Source: JAYUKV01 sp043764135
GTDB taxonomy: Bacteria; Patescibacteriota; JACMRA01
Direction: 5' to 3'
DNA: 7,055 nucleotides
NCBI GenBank assembly: GCA_043764135.1
Contig: JAYUKV010000143.1
Coordinates: 1 to 7,055 of the forward strand
Both the position numbers and the translations under genes were made by a program. The notes beneath the pieces were generated by a model that searched no databases, was not told the DNA's origin, and worked only from the letters and a program-made list of their open reading frames with translations. Positions 1 to 5,251 of this stretch are shown in pieces. Each line of letters starts with the position of its first letter. Within the stretch, counting starts at the first letter, position 1.

Positions 1-10
1 TTTAAAGGGT

Positions 11-1051
11 TTGTTACAGTTTAAAGAGGATTATCGCACTCTTAGCTCACAATACGACACATTTGCGATTCGTCGCGAATTTGTCGGTTGTAAATTGGCT
101 CAAGATTGCCAATCATATATTGGTACAACTGAGGCATTTACTGTTCCGAATATTCTCAGTTTAAAAGCTGGTTTCAGTTGGGCAGAAATCATGAAATTGG
201 CAAATTGGGACGCACTAAACGACCCTACCTCTTGGATTGAAGAAGTCCAATTGATGAACCAAATAATTTTGGATCATCAATTTAGAAATGTTTCAATTCT
301 ATCTGATCATTTACCAGAGGTTCCTGTATTCGATACATATCGCTGCATCCCAAACGCTGGCTTCACATACAAGAAGTCGGTTATTTTGATGAGTGGCAAT
401 TGCTGTGTTGGTAAAACTTCATTAATTCTAAGTGAGGAATTACCGATTCTATTAAAAGAGGAAACAGATTTTCGTAATTACTTAGAGGGTGTTATCGCAA
501 GTGATGATTTTAAGGTAAAATTACGAGGTTGGTTCTTCGATGAACTGGACCACAAGGGAGTCAAATTCGAGGGGTTGGTTCATTTACATTCAATGGCTAT
601 TACAGATCTTATCATGAACAAGAGTTCATCACTAGGCCTATCAACGATTCTTGATGGACGTTTCCTCTGCGAGGAGGAGATAAGTCGGGTTTTCAATCTA
701 GGTAAATGGGCCAATTTTGGTCATGTAGTCATCTCAATTGATGGCGACACAGAAGACTTGATCGAAAGATCAAAGACACGCAAGTGCCCTAGAATTGAAG
801 AAAGTGTAATTCGTTCCGGTCAGTATGCAGCACGCAACAGCCGTTGTACTCTGCTAAATACTGGTTACAGTGTATACTTTTTCAAGACTTTGGGGTATGG
901 TGCAAATATTCGACGAGTATTTGCAGCTGAATGCCACAGGGGATATTTCCAAGTATGGCATCGATACTATATTGAAGAAATAATCCCTTGCCAAAACGTC
1001 GCTCACAACAACGCGCTTGCACTAGCCCAATCTCAGCACGAATTAGGTTAG
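11..1051 (+). CDS. P-loop kinase-like protein (zeta-toxin/AAA_33-like core), possibly 5'-truncated
   Basis: The 346-residue protein has an unrecognised N-terminal region (about 1-118) followed by a P-loop NTPase core. Residues 129-136 (GNCCVGKT) form a clear Walker A motif after a hydrophobic strand (VILM). A strand with acidic residues follows (VIASDDF, about 161-167), as in zeta-toxin-like and AAA_33 kinases, where an aspartate near this point binds substrate. TILDGRF (212-218) and VVISIDGDTEDLIERSKTRK (239-258) resemble the later core strands and the arginine-rich lid that contacts ATP phosphates. I infer ATP-dependent phosphotransfer on an unknown substrate, in the cytoplasm. The start is uncertain: TTG at 11 is the first start-like codon, but the frame is open to the window edge, and the AAAGGG before it is too close to act as a ribosome site. 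GC content is higher than in the right-hand genes. No antitoxin-like partner is visible. Confidence 0.7.
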   Translation: MLQFKEDYRTLSSQYDTFAIRREFVGCKLAQDCQSYIGTTEAFTVPNILSLKAGFSWAEIMKLANWDALNDPTSWIEEVQLMNQIILDHQFRNVSILSDHLPEVPVFDTYRCIPNAGFTYKKSVILMSGNCCVGKTSLILSEELPILLKEETDFRNYLEGVIASDDFKVKLRGWFFDELDHKGVKFEGLVHLHSMAITDLIMNKSSSLGLSTILDGRFLCEEEISRVFNLGKWANFGHVVISIDGDTEDLIERSKTRKCPRIEESVIRSGQYAARNSRCTLLNTGYSVYFFKTLGYGANIRRVFAAECHRGYFQVWHRYYIEEIIPCQNVAHNNALALAQSQHELG

Positions 1052-1058
1052 CTTACAC

Positions 1059-1097
1059 TCACTCTTTGTATTATTTTACAAAGAGTGAATTTTATTT
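1059..1097 (+). terminator. Rho-independent terminator after the P-loop kinase gene
   Basis: A perfect 12-bp stem pairs 1059-1070 (TCACTCTTTGTA) with 1077-1088 (TACAAAGAGTGA) around the loop TTATTT. It is followed by a T-rich tract (ATTTTATTT). It starts 8 bases after the TAG stop, as expected for an intrinsic terminator. Confidence 0.88.
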
Positions 1098-1124
1098 GAC
1101 AAATTCAGTTATTTAAAATATAAA
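1096..1124 (+). promoter_or_regulatory. Consensus -35/-10 promoter for the small membrane-protein gene
   Basis: TTGACA (1096-1101) matches the -35 consensus exactly. After a 17-base spacer, TATAAA (1119-1124) matches five of six -10 bases. Transcription should begin near 1131, giving a leader of about 59 bases before the ATG at 1190. The -35 box starts in the T-tract of the preceding terminator. It is the best housekeeping-type promoter in the window. Confidence 0.75.
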
Positions 1125-1189
1125 CTATCTAGATTTAGTGTTGAAATTACAACTCTAATAAAGAAAACCACAACAAGGAAAAAAGAAAA

Positions 1190-1594
1190 ATGTTTGTTTT
1201 AAACTTTTTAGCTAACTGTCTAGTATTTGCGGGAACTATTTATTTGGGTCTAGCAACAATCAATGGCGATACTGGTCATGACGCGTTTTCTAACGAAAAC
1301 TTGATTACGTTGCTGATCTGCGCACTAGTCTCTGTATTTGCTGAAGGGTTGGCAAATATCTTTACTGCGCTAGTTGCATTGGTCACTTCAGTCTTCACTT
1401 TGGGGATTGGGTTGATTGTTTGGATCTTTGCTGCTTCGGCCTTCACTGGCTGGGTTACATTGGCAATTCTCGCCCATTTTAACTTGGGATATAACTATAT
1501 CCCAGGTGAGTTTTGGCAAAACTTCTTAATCTGGACTTTGCTTGGCTATTCATTTAGTAGCTCAAGTTCTTCATCCAGTTCAAACGATGATTAA
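1190..1594 (+). CDS. Small multi-pass membrane protein with poly-serine tail, possibly YvlD/holin-IV-like
   Basis: This 134-residue protein is mostly hydrophobic. Segments at about 4-24, 38-62, 66-97 and 109-121 suggest three or four membrane helices. The central block (a long hydrophobic stretch, then TLGIGLIVWIFAASAFTGW near 70-88, then a short loop and a last helix) is reminiscent of the YvlD family, often annotated as four-helix phage holin superfamily IV. That match is by eye and weak. The C-terminus is a run of nine serines (123-131) followed by NDD. The serines are encoded by mixed AGT, AGC, TCA, TCT and TCC codons, so the tract is not a simple DNA repeat. The ATG at 1190 is supported by AAGGA at 1175-1179, ten bases upstream. 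The gene is monocistronic, between its own promoter and terminator. There is no cleavable signal peptide apart from the first helix. Confidence 0.8.
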   Translation: MFVLNFLANCLVFAGTIYLGLATINGDTGHDAFSNENLITLLICALVSVFAEGLANIFTALVALVTSVFTLGIGLIVWIFAASAFTGWVTLAILAHFNLGYNYIPGEFWQNFLIWTLLGYSFSSSSSSSSSNDD

Positions 1595-1604
1595 TTGATA
1601 CAAC

Positions 1605-1645
1605 TCCTCTTGCATTTAAATAAAATGCAAGAGGAAATTTTTTAA
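1605..1645 (+). terminator. Rho-independent terminator after the membrane-protein gene
   Basis: A perfect 13-bp stem pairs 1605-1617 (TCCTCTTGCATTT) with 1623-1635 (AAATGCAAGAGGA) around a five-base loop. A T-rich stretch (ATTTTTTAAATTT) follows. It begins 10 bases after the TAA stop. Confidence 0.9.
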
Positions 1646-1682
1646 ATTTAACCAATTTCTAAAGCAATTTCTAATAATTCTT

Positions 1683-1717
1683 TTGACATAAATATTTAAA
1701 ATTTATTACTTTATAAT
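1683..1717 (+). promoter_or_regulatory. Probable promoter region of the zinc-ribbon gene
   Basis: A perfect TTGACA lies at 1683-1688 and a perfect TATAAT at 1712-1717, but the gap is 23 bases, too long for one standard promoter. TTGACA with an 18-base spacer would use TACTTT (1707-1712), a poor -10 that would start transcription at about the ATG (leaderless). TATAAT alone would start transcription just inside the annotated gene. A promoter here is likely, but the exact elements are unresolved. Confidence 0.4.
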
Positions 1718-1719
1718 AT

Positions 1720-2193
1720 ATGGAAAATATAAATTTGGACGACTTAAATGAAGGATTATTGTTTATTTTCGTTGGTAAAACAGAGCACCTACCCCATTCT
1801 ATGGAAAAGTTTGAACATAAAGCCAATGTTTACTTTACCCCAGAGATTAAATTAAATAATCATACAGACAAATATATAGATGAAGTAGCATTAGTAATAT
1901 GTAATAATGACTTGGAATTAAAAGTGCTTGATGTTATTAACTTCCCTGATCCAGAGATAGACTGGTATTATACTATTAAGACTTACGAAGAAAATAATGG
2001 TAATTACGAACTAGAAGAAAGTAAATATAAATGGGGACAAACTTCAACCAATTCTTGTGAGATAATGTGTGATAATTGTGGTTATATTACATCAGCAAAA
2101 GAAGGAGAAACCTTCCCAATCTGCGAAGCATGTCAAAGCGGTTTACCAGGATCACCAACTGAACCCGAAAAAAGTTTTTGGATTGTTCTGTAA
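1720..2193 (+). CDS. Small acidic protein with C-terminal zinc ribbon, function unknown
   Basis: I do not recognise a named family for this 157-residue protein. The first 105 residues are acidic and of mixed composition, with alternating hydrophobic stretches (LLFIFVG at 13-19, EVALVICNNDLELKVLDVI at 55-73) that look like a small beta-rich or alpha/beta domain. The C-terminal part carries C117-x2-C120-G and P-x-C135-x2-C138, with a short loop containing G129 between the pairs. This is the spacing of a rubredoxin-like or short zinc ribbon that binds one zinc or iron. C113 lies just before it. There is no signal peptide or membrane segment, so it is probably cytoplasmic. The ATG at 1720 has no Shine-Dalgarno site. 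If the TATAAT two bases upstream is the real -10, translation would have to start further in, for example at TTG 1735. The gene stands alone between terminators. Confidence 0.75.
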   Translation: MENINLDDLNEGLLFIFVGKTEHLPHSMEKFEHKANVYFTPEIKLNNHTDKYIDEVALVICNNDLELKVLDVINFPDPEIDWYYTIKTYEENNGNYELEESKYKWGQTSTNSCEIMCDNCGYITSAKEGETFPICEACQSGLPGSPTEPEKSFWIVL

Positions 2194-2275
2194 AAAAATA
2201 AATACTAAATATAAAATTATTTCAAGTTAATTAAAGATAAATAGTGACTATTTACTTGATTTAAAGGAATTAAAT

Positions 2276-2312
2276 AATAAAACCCGTTTAAAAAGGGATT
2301 TATTTTTTATTT
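2276..2312 (+). terminator. Probable Rho-independent terminator after the zinc-ribbon gene
   Basis: AATAAAACCC (2276-2285) pairs with GGGATTTATT (2295-2304) with one A-A mismatch and a nine-base loop. The tract TATTTTTTATTT overlaps and follows the 3' arm. Its GC core is only three pairs, so it is weaker than the two upstream terminators, but the T-run is good. Confidence 0.65.
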
Positions 2313-2368
2313 CGTGATCTACATACAATTTTTGCGCGTTAGTAAGTATACTATATTACGATAATGGT

Positions 2369-2398
2369 AATTGTAAGTGGTAAATTATTCTTACAATT
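2369..2398. repeat. Inverted repeat upstream of the DUF47-PiT operon
   Basis: AATTGTAAG (2369-2377) is the exact reverse complement of CTTACAATT (2390-2398), with a 12-base spacer. In RNA, two wobble pairs could extend the stem. No T-run follows, so it is not a good terminator. It lies just upstream of the likely operon promoter and could be an operator or an RNA hairpin. Its role is not shown. Confidence 0.45.
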
Positions 2399-2406
2399 GT
2401 GTCAAC

Positions 2407-2434
2407 TTTAAAGGGAATTTGTCTATTGTGTAAT
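2407..2434 (+). promoter_or_regulatory. Possible promoter of the DUF47-PiT operon
   Basis: TGTAAT (2429-2434) matches five of six -10 bases. TTTAAA (2407-2412), 16 bases upstream, matches four of six -35 bases. The predicted start near 2441 gives a leader of about 22 bases to ATG 2463. No Shine-Dalgarno motif is present between them. Confidence 0.4.
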
Positions 2435-2462
2435 TTTTGTTGATTCCCTAGTGTATGTGTTC

Positions 2463-3083
2463 ATGAATAAAAACAAGATAATGCTACAAAACCTAATAGA
2501 TCTTTCAAAGATTTCTTTGGAAATGCAAGAACATGTGAATGCAGTTTTTGTAGGTGCTCAAAGCACAAAAAATCAATCAATGAGTGATATTAAGTCTCTT
2601 TTGACTATATCTGAATCATTAATTATCAAAGCGGAAACTGATCTGTCAAATTCATTTTTTCTTTTTATAGATAAGGATGATATGATGCAATTTGTATCCC
2701 TTTTAGAAGAGACAAACAACGATCTTTATAAACTCGCAAATAGAAGATTGCTTTCTAACAATCTTATACCCAAACATCAATTCGAACATGAATTAAACTT
2801 ACAAAAGCAATTACTTAAGGAGATTGATAATGTTATGAATGTACTTTCGGCAAAATACAAATTCTCAGAACTTAAAGCATCATTGAGCAATCTTAAGGAA
2901 ATTAGAAATAATACAGATGTTAAAATTACAGATTCGATTAAAAATATTTTAACAGAACAAACGTATGATAGTAATGGAGCCCAAATTTGGGAAAGAGAAA
3001 TTTTACAAACTTTTGAAGATGTATTCGCAAAATGTTATAAATTCTCAAATAAATTATCTGAATTTATTGTAAAATACGAGTAA
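2463..3083 (+). CDS. DUF47/PhoU-like accessory protein of the PiT phosphate transporter
   Basis: The 206-residue protein is entirely helical in character, with no membrane segment, and its length is normal for the DUF47 (PhoU-related) family. These helical-bundle proteins are usually encoded next to PiT transporters and are thought to regulate or assist them at the inner face of the membrane. LFIDKDDMMQFVSLLEETNNDLYKLANR (about 67-94) matches the conserved helix of the family, including an ExxxD pair (E83, D87) of the metal-binding type. The matching positions in the later helices (around D152 and E185) look degenerate: R148 sits where Glu is expected and A189 where Asp is expected. I chose ATG 2463 over the in-frame GTG at 2451 because neither has a ribosome site and ATG is the stronger codon. 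The stop is followed after one base by the transporter ATG, so the two are almost certainly co-transcribed and translationally coupled. Confidence 0.8.
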   Translation: MNKNKIMLQNLIDLSKISLEMQEHVNAVFVGAQSTKNQSMSDIKSLLTISESLIIKAETDLSNSFFLFIDKDDMMQFVSLLEETNNDLYKLANRRLLSNNLIPKHQFEHELNLQKQLLKEIDNVMNVLSAKYKFSELKASLSNLKEIRNNTDVKITDSIKNILTEQTYDSNGAQIWEREILQTFEDVFAKCYKFSNKLSEFIVKYE

Positions 3084-3084
3084 T

Positions 3085-4074
3085 ATGTTAGATGCTACTT
3101 TTTATATAGCAATAACTTCTGTTCTTTTTTATGCATTTTGGAGTGGTTTCAGTGATGGACCTGGAATTATGGCAGCAGCCTTATCATCGAGAATGTTACA
3201 TCCAAAAATTGTAATGGCACTAGTTATGACTGGTGAAATTGCAGGTTCGTTAATGGGAACAGCAGTTGCAGGATTTATATCATCCAAGATGATAAATGCC
3301 AAAGGTTTACCTATCTGGGCTTTTGCTTTAACTATGTGTGTTACAATATGTTGGTCTTATTTTTGTTACACAAAAGGAATTCCGATCTCAGAAACACACT
3401 CCTTAATCGGTTCATTAATAGGGGTAACTCTTGCGATAGGAGGGTTTAACAGAGTACAAACTAATAATGTGTTAATGCTAATGGCATTTACAGTTATCGG
3501 ACCACTAATCGCATTTATATTTGCAAGAATTACTTCAAAAGTCTTAGGATACTTTGCCTCAAGAATTACAAAAAAAGCAGGAAAACCAATATTTGATGTT
3601 GCTAATGTAGTATCAATTCTAACGATGAGTTTTGCTCATGGTAATAATGATGCTCAAAAACCAATAGGAATGATATTCTTACTTTTAGGTATTGTCGGAA
3701 CAAGTGTTAATACAATAGACAACCAGAATTATGCAAGGTATGCGTGTATTGCACTAGCTTTGTTTGGAGTTTTATTGGGAGGGGAAAAGATATTACACAC
3801 ATTAACAGAGAGAATTGGTAAAGTAAATATTTATCAGGCAGTTAACTCTCAAATAACTTCTACTGCAATTCTAGAATTCTTTACTAAATTAGCAGTCCCT
3901 GTATCTACAACCCAAATAATGACTGCTGGAATGGTCGGTTCAATCGGATCAAATAAAAAAATCAATGTGAGATCAGAAATTGTCAAAGAAATCATGACCT
4001 CGTGGGTGGTAACTATTCCAATAACAGTTACTGTAGGTTTCATACTTGCATCACTTGGCAGCATGATAAAATAA
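3085..4074 (+). CDS. PiT-family inorganic phosphate transporter (PHO4 family)
   Basis: This 329-residue polytopic membrane protein imports phosphate by ion-coupled symport in the PiT family. At least eight hydrophobic segments are visible. Both inverted halves keep their signatures: SGFSDGPG (20-27) and ISETHSLIGS (101-110) in the first, and AHGNNDAQKPIGM (184-196) and PVSTTQIMTAGMVGS (272-286) in the second. The acidic residues D24 and D189 and H105 are retained. Two positions differ from the usual pattern. The first-half motif reads FSDGPG instead of a [HN]D-x-AN form, and the second-half STTH motif reads STTQ (Q277). The length fits compact bacterial and archaeal PiT proteins, without the large central loop of enteric PitA. 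The central segment (about 150-170) is short and basic. The start follows the DUF47 stop by one base, so expression probably depends on coupling. Low-affinity phosphate uptake is the likely role. Confidence 0.92.
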   Translation: MLDATFYIAITSVLFYAFWSGFSDGPGIMAAALSSRMLHPKIVMALVMTGEIAGSLMGTAVAGFISSKMINAKGLPIWAFALTMCVTICWSYFCYTKGIPISETHSLIGSLIGVTLAIGGFNRVQTNNVLMLMAFTVIGPLIAFIFARITSKVLGYFASRITKKAGKPIFDVANVVSILTMSFAHGNNDAQKPIGMIFLLLGIVGTSVNTIDNQNYARYACIALALFGVLLGGEKILHTLTERIGKVNIYQAVNSQITSTAILEFFTKLAVPVSTTQIMTAGMVGSIGSNKKINVRSEIVKEIMTSWVVTIPITVTVGFILASLGSMIK

Positions 4075-4146
4075 TCCCATTTTCTGTTACATAACTTATT
4101 TAAAAAATTTAAAAATGTTATGTAACAGGTCCATTGGATTATTTTA
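4067..4146. terminator. Bidirectional terminator: 80-base interrupted palindrome between convergent genes
   Basis: An inner perfect 12-bp stem pairs CTGTTACATAAC (4084-4095) with GTTATGTAACAG (4117-4128) around a 21-base A/T loop that can pair further. An outer 11-bp arm pairs TAAAATAATCC (4067-4077) with GGATTATTTTA (4136-4146). The outer arms contain both stop codons: TAA of the transporter at 4072-4074 and TAA of the TraC-like gene at 4144-4146 on the other strand. Read from either side, the hairpin is followed by GGATTATTTTA, which provides a modest T-rich tail in both directions. Confidence 0.7.
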
Positions 4147-4854
4147 ATATTCAATATTTAAATCACTAATTTTACCTAACTTGATAAAGTTACCAACATC
4201 AATATTGTAAGAGTTATAGTATAAGGCAATAAGCTGTTCTGTATTTAAGACTTCTGTCTTAAGGTCTAGCGAAGACAACTTGGAAGCTACATTATCAATT
4301 CTTGACATTAACTGCTTACGATTATTGAGAAACTCTTCTCGCTCTTGTCTTATGTATTTTACAGGTTGGAATACTCTCTTGATTTGGGTAAAAATATCTT
4401 CTTTAATCTTGATCGGTTCGAAGCCTACAACAACATAAAAATCTTTATTCATTATATTATACTCATTAAGCAGAGATTCAATATATGAAACATACTCTTG
4501 CATCTTAACTCTTAGTAAGTCGTTTTTTTGTTGATATTCTAATTGTTTTAGTTTATCTAAATAAGTATTAAGATCAAGCTTTCTAGACTGAAGACAAATC
4601 TGAATTGGAAAATCTATTGAATTAAGAATTCCTTGAAATGCACCTATGATTTTGTTCTGTTCCTCATATGATTTTAGTGCAAAGTTAGCTGATGATACAG
4701 CAATAACAGCTCTCATTTCATTTTCTTTGAGTATACATACAGAATCTCTAATCTCTGCTATTTCTAGGAAGCTAAGTGTAGAGTTTTTTTGTGCTTTTGT
4801 TTGTGTTTGTTCTTGTACATCTTTTGCATTTTTTTTGGTAGGAAAAATTGCCAT
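4144..4854 (-). CDS. Orphan TraC-like domain protein (VirB4/TraC N-terminal domain without ATPase)
   Basis: After a polar N-terminus (1-26, rich in Lys and Gln), the 236-residue protein matches by eye the TraC-like N-terminal domain of type IV secretion VirB4/TraC proteins. Supporting stretches are FLEIAEIRDSVCILKENEMRAVI (29-51), the EEQNKIIGAFQGILNSIDFPIQI segment (64-86) with its typical SRKLDL (90-95), the KDFYVVVGFEP strand (137-147), and a final TEQLIALYYNSYN (205-217). In full VirB4 proteins the last motif precedes the Walker A ATPase domain. Here the protein stops about 20 residues later, with no P-loop. In VirB4 this domain is the membrane-proximal part of the hexamer, so a partner or scaffold role at the inner membrane is plausible, but inferred. 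Stand-alone versions occur in CPR bacteria beside pilus or secretion genes, yet no VirB4 or VirD4 ATPase is in this window. The start is fixed by a promoter six bases upstream. No Shine-Dalgarno site exists. Confidence 0.78.
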   Translation of the reverse strand: MAIFPTKKNAKDVQEQTQTKAQKNSTLSFLEIAEIRDSVCILKENEMRAVIAVSSANFALKSYEEQNKIIGAFQGILNSIDFPIQICLQSRKLDLNTYLDKLKQLEYQQKNDLLRVKMQEYVSYIESLLNEYNIMNKDFYVVVGFEPIKIKEDIFTQIKRVFQPVKYIRQEREEFLNNRKQLMSRIDNVASKLSSLDLKTEVLNTEQLIALYYNSYNIDVGNFIKLGKISDLNIEY

Positions 4855-4860
4855 GAATAA

Positions 4861-4889
4861 AGTATAGTTTGAGAAAGTATTTTTGACAA
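4861..4889 (-). promoter_or_regulatory. Leaderless promoter of the TraC-like gene
   Basis: On the minus strand TTGTCA (4884-4889) and TATACT (4861-4866) are separated by exactly 17 bases, each matching five of six consensus bases. Only six bases separate the -10 from the ATG (4854), so transcription should begin at about the start codon, giving leaderless mRNA. Confidence 0.75.
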
Positions 4890-4898
4890 GATGATAAT
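4869..4898 (+). promoter_or_regulatory. Promoter of the small membrane-protein gene, overlapping the divergent promoter
   Basis: TTGAGA (4869-4874) and GATAAT (4893-4898) each match five of six consensus bases, with an 18-base spacer. The predicted start near 4905 leaves about 17 untranslated bases before ATG 4922. An alternative -35, a perfect TTGACA at 4883-4888, would pair only with the poor TAAATC (4906-4911). Both options overlap the promoter of the opposite gene. Confidence 0.55.
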
Positions 4899-4921
4899 AA
4901 TTGAATAAATCTTATCCAATT

Positions 4922-5215
4922 ATGGAAGATAAGAAATTAACTGTTGAGATATTGAAAACAATTCCATTTGAAGATACGAACGAACCCCTTCCAGACTCTA
5001 ATTTTATTTATAAAAACATCGGACTTAATGATCTTGTGATCAAAGAACAAAACTCAGGCAGTATCATAAACCCTTTAATTGGTAACAAGGATTTGTTTCT
5101 AGTTTTACTTTTTGTAGGCGTATTATTATTGATGTTAATACTTGTAGCAATATTTGGTGTTATAATTCTAAATGAAATTAAAGATATAAAAAATAGAATT
5201 CCTAAATCTTTTTAG
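4922..5215 (+). CDS. Small single-pass membrane protein, function unknown
   Basis: This 97-residue protein has a polar, acidic N-terminal part of about 57 residues, one strongly hydrophobic segment at about 59-83 (LFLVLLFVGVLLLMLILVAIFGV), and a short basic tail (KDIKNRIPKSF). The positive tail suggests the C-terminus lies in the cytoplasm and the N-terminal part outside. I recognise no family. An in-frame TTG at 4901 would add seven residues, but ATG 4922 is preferred because the predicted transcription start (near 4905) lies after that TTG. It is transcribed away from the TraC-like gene and 36 bases ahead of the 568-residue gene, with no terminator between, so the three may be functionally linked. 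Its shape, a small bitopic protein beside a VirB4-type domain protein, recalls accessory membrane subunits of secretion systems, but there is no sequence evidence for that. Confidence 0.72.
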   Translation: MEDKKLTVEILKTIPFEDTNEPLPDSNFIYKNIGLNDLVIKEQNSGSIINPLIGNKDLFLVLLFVGVLLLMLILVAIFGVIILNEIKDIKNRIPKSF

Positions 5216-5241
5216 CCAAAAGTGTAAATATATGTTATACT
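5213..5241 (+). promoter_or_regulatory. Extended -10 promoter of the 568-residue gene, near-leaderless
   Basis: TGTTATACT (5233-5241) is an extended -10 (TGn plus TATACT). TAGCCA at 5213-5218, 17 bases upstream, matches four of six -35 bases and overlaps the TAG stop of the preceding gene. The predicted start near 5248 leaves about four bases before ATG 5252, with no room for a Shine-Dalgarno site. Confidence 0.65.
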
Positions 5242-5251
5242 TTTGCCATAA

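Larger units (their letters stand above)
2194..2462. other. Structured intergenic region between the zinc-ribbon gene and the phosphate operon
   Basis: No convincing gene is present. In order it holds a small palindrome (TAAATAG 2238-2244 with CTATTTA 2248-2254, loop TGA, loosely framed by CAAGT 2223-2227 and ACTTG 2254-2258), the zinc-ribbon terminator near 2276-2312, a 9-bp stem at 2369-2398, and a probable promoter at 2407-2434. I see no match to the enteric Pho box or to a known riboswitch. Confidence 0.6.

Noticed and set aside
1..1051. Toxin-antitoxin pair based on the zeta-toxin-like kinase
   Set aside because: No small antitoxin-like gene adjoins it. The next gene is a membrane protein with its own promoter, and a strong terminator separates the two.
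2401..2440. Pho box upstream of the phosphate operon
   Set aside because: TTGTGTCAAC and TTTGTC faintly recall the repeat, but two direct copies of a CTGTCAT-like element at the proper spacing are not present.
2451..2462. GTG start for the DUF47-like protein, adding four residues
   Set aside because: There is no ribosome site for it, and an ATG follows four codons later.
3849..4154. Open frame of 101 residues on the minus strand
   Set aside because: It lies mostly antisense to the PiT transporter, whose conserved motifs show the plus strand is the coding one, and it crosses the bidirectional terminator.
4646..4867. Open frame of 73 residues on the plus strand
   Set aside because: It is antisense to the start of the TraC-like gene, whose promoter and domain are clear. 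The translated sequence looks like a mirror of that gene's N-terminus.
4901..4921. TTG start for the small membrane protein, adding seven residues
   Set aside because: The likely transcription start (about 4905) falls after this codon, and ATG 4922 is the better start codon.
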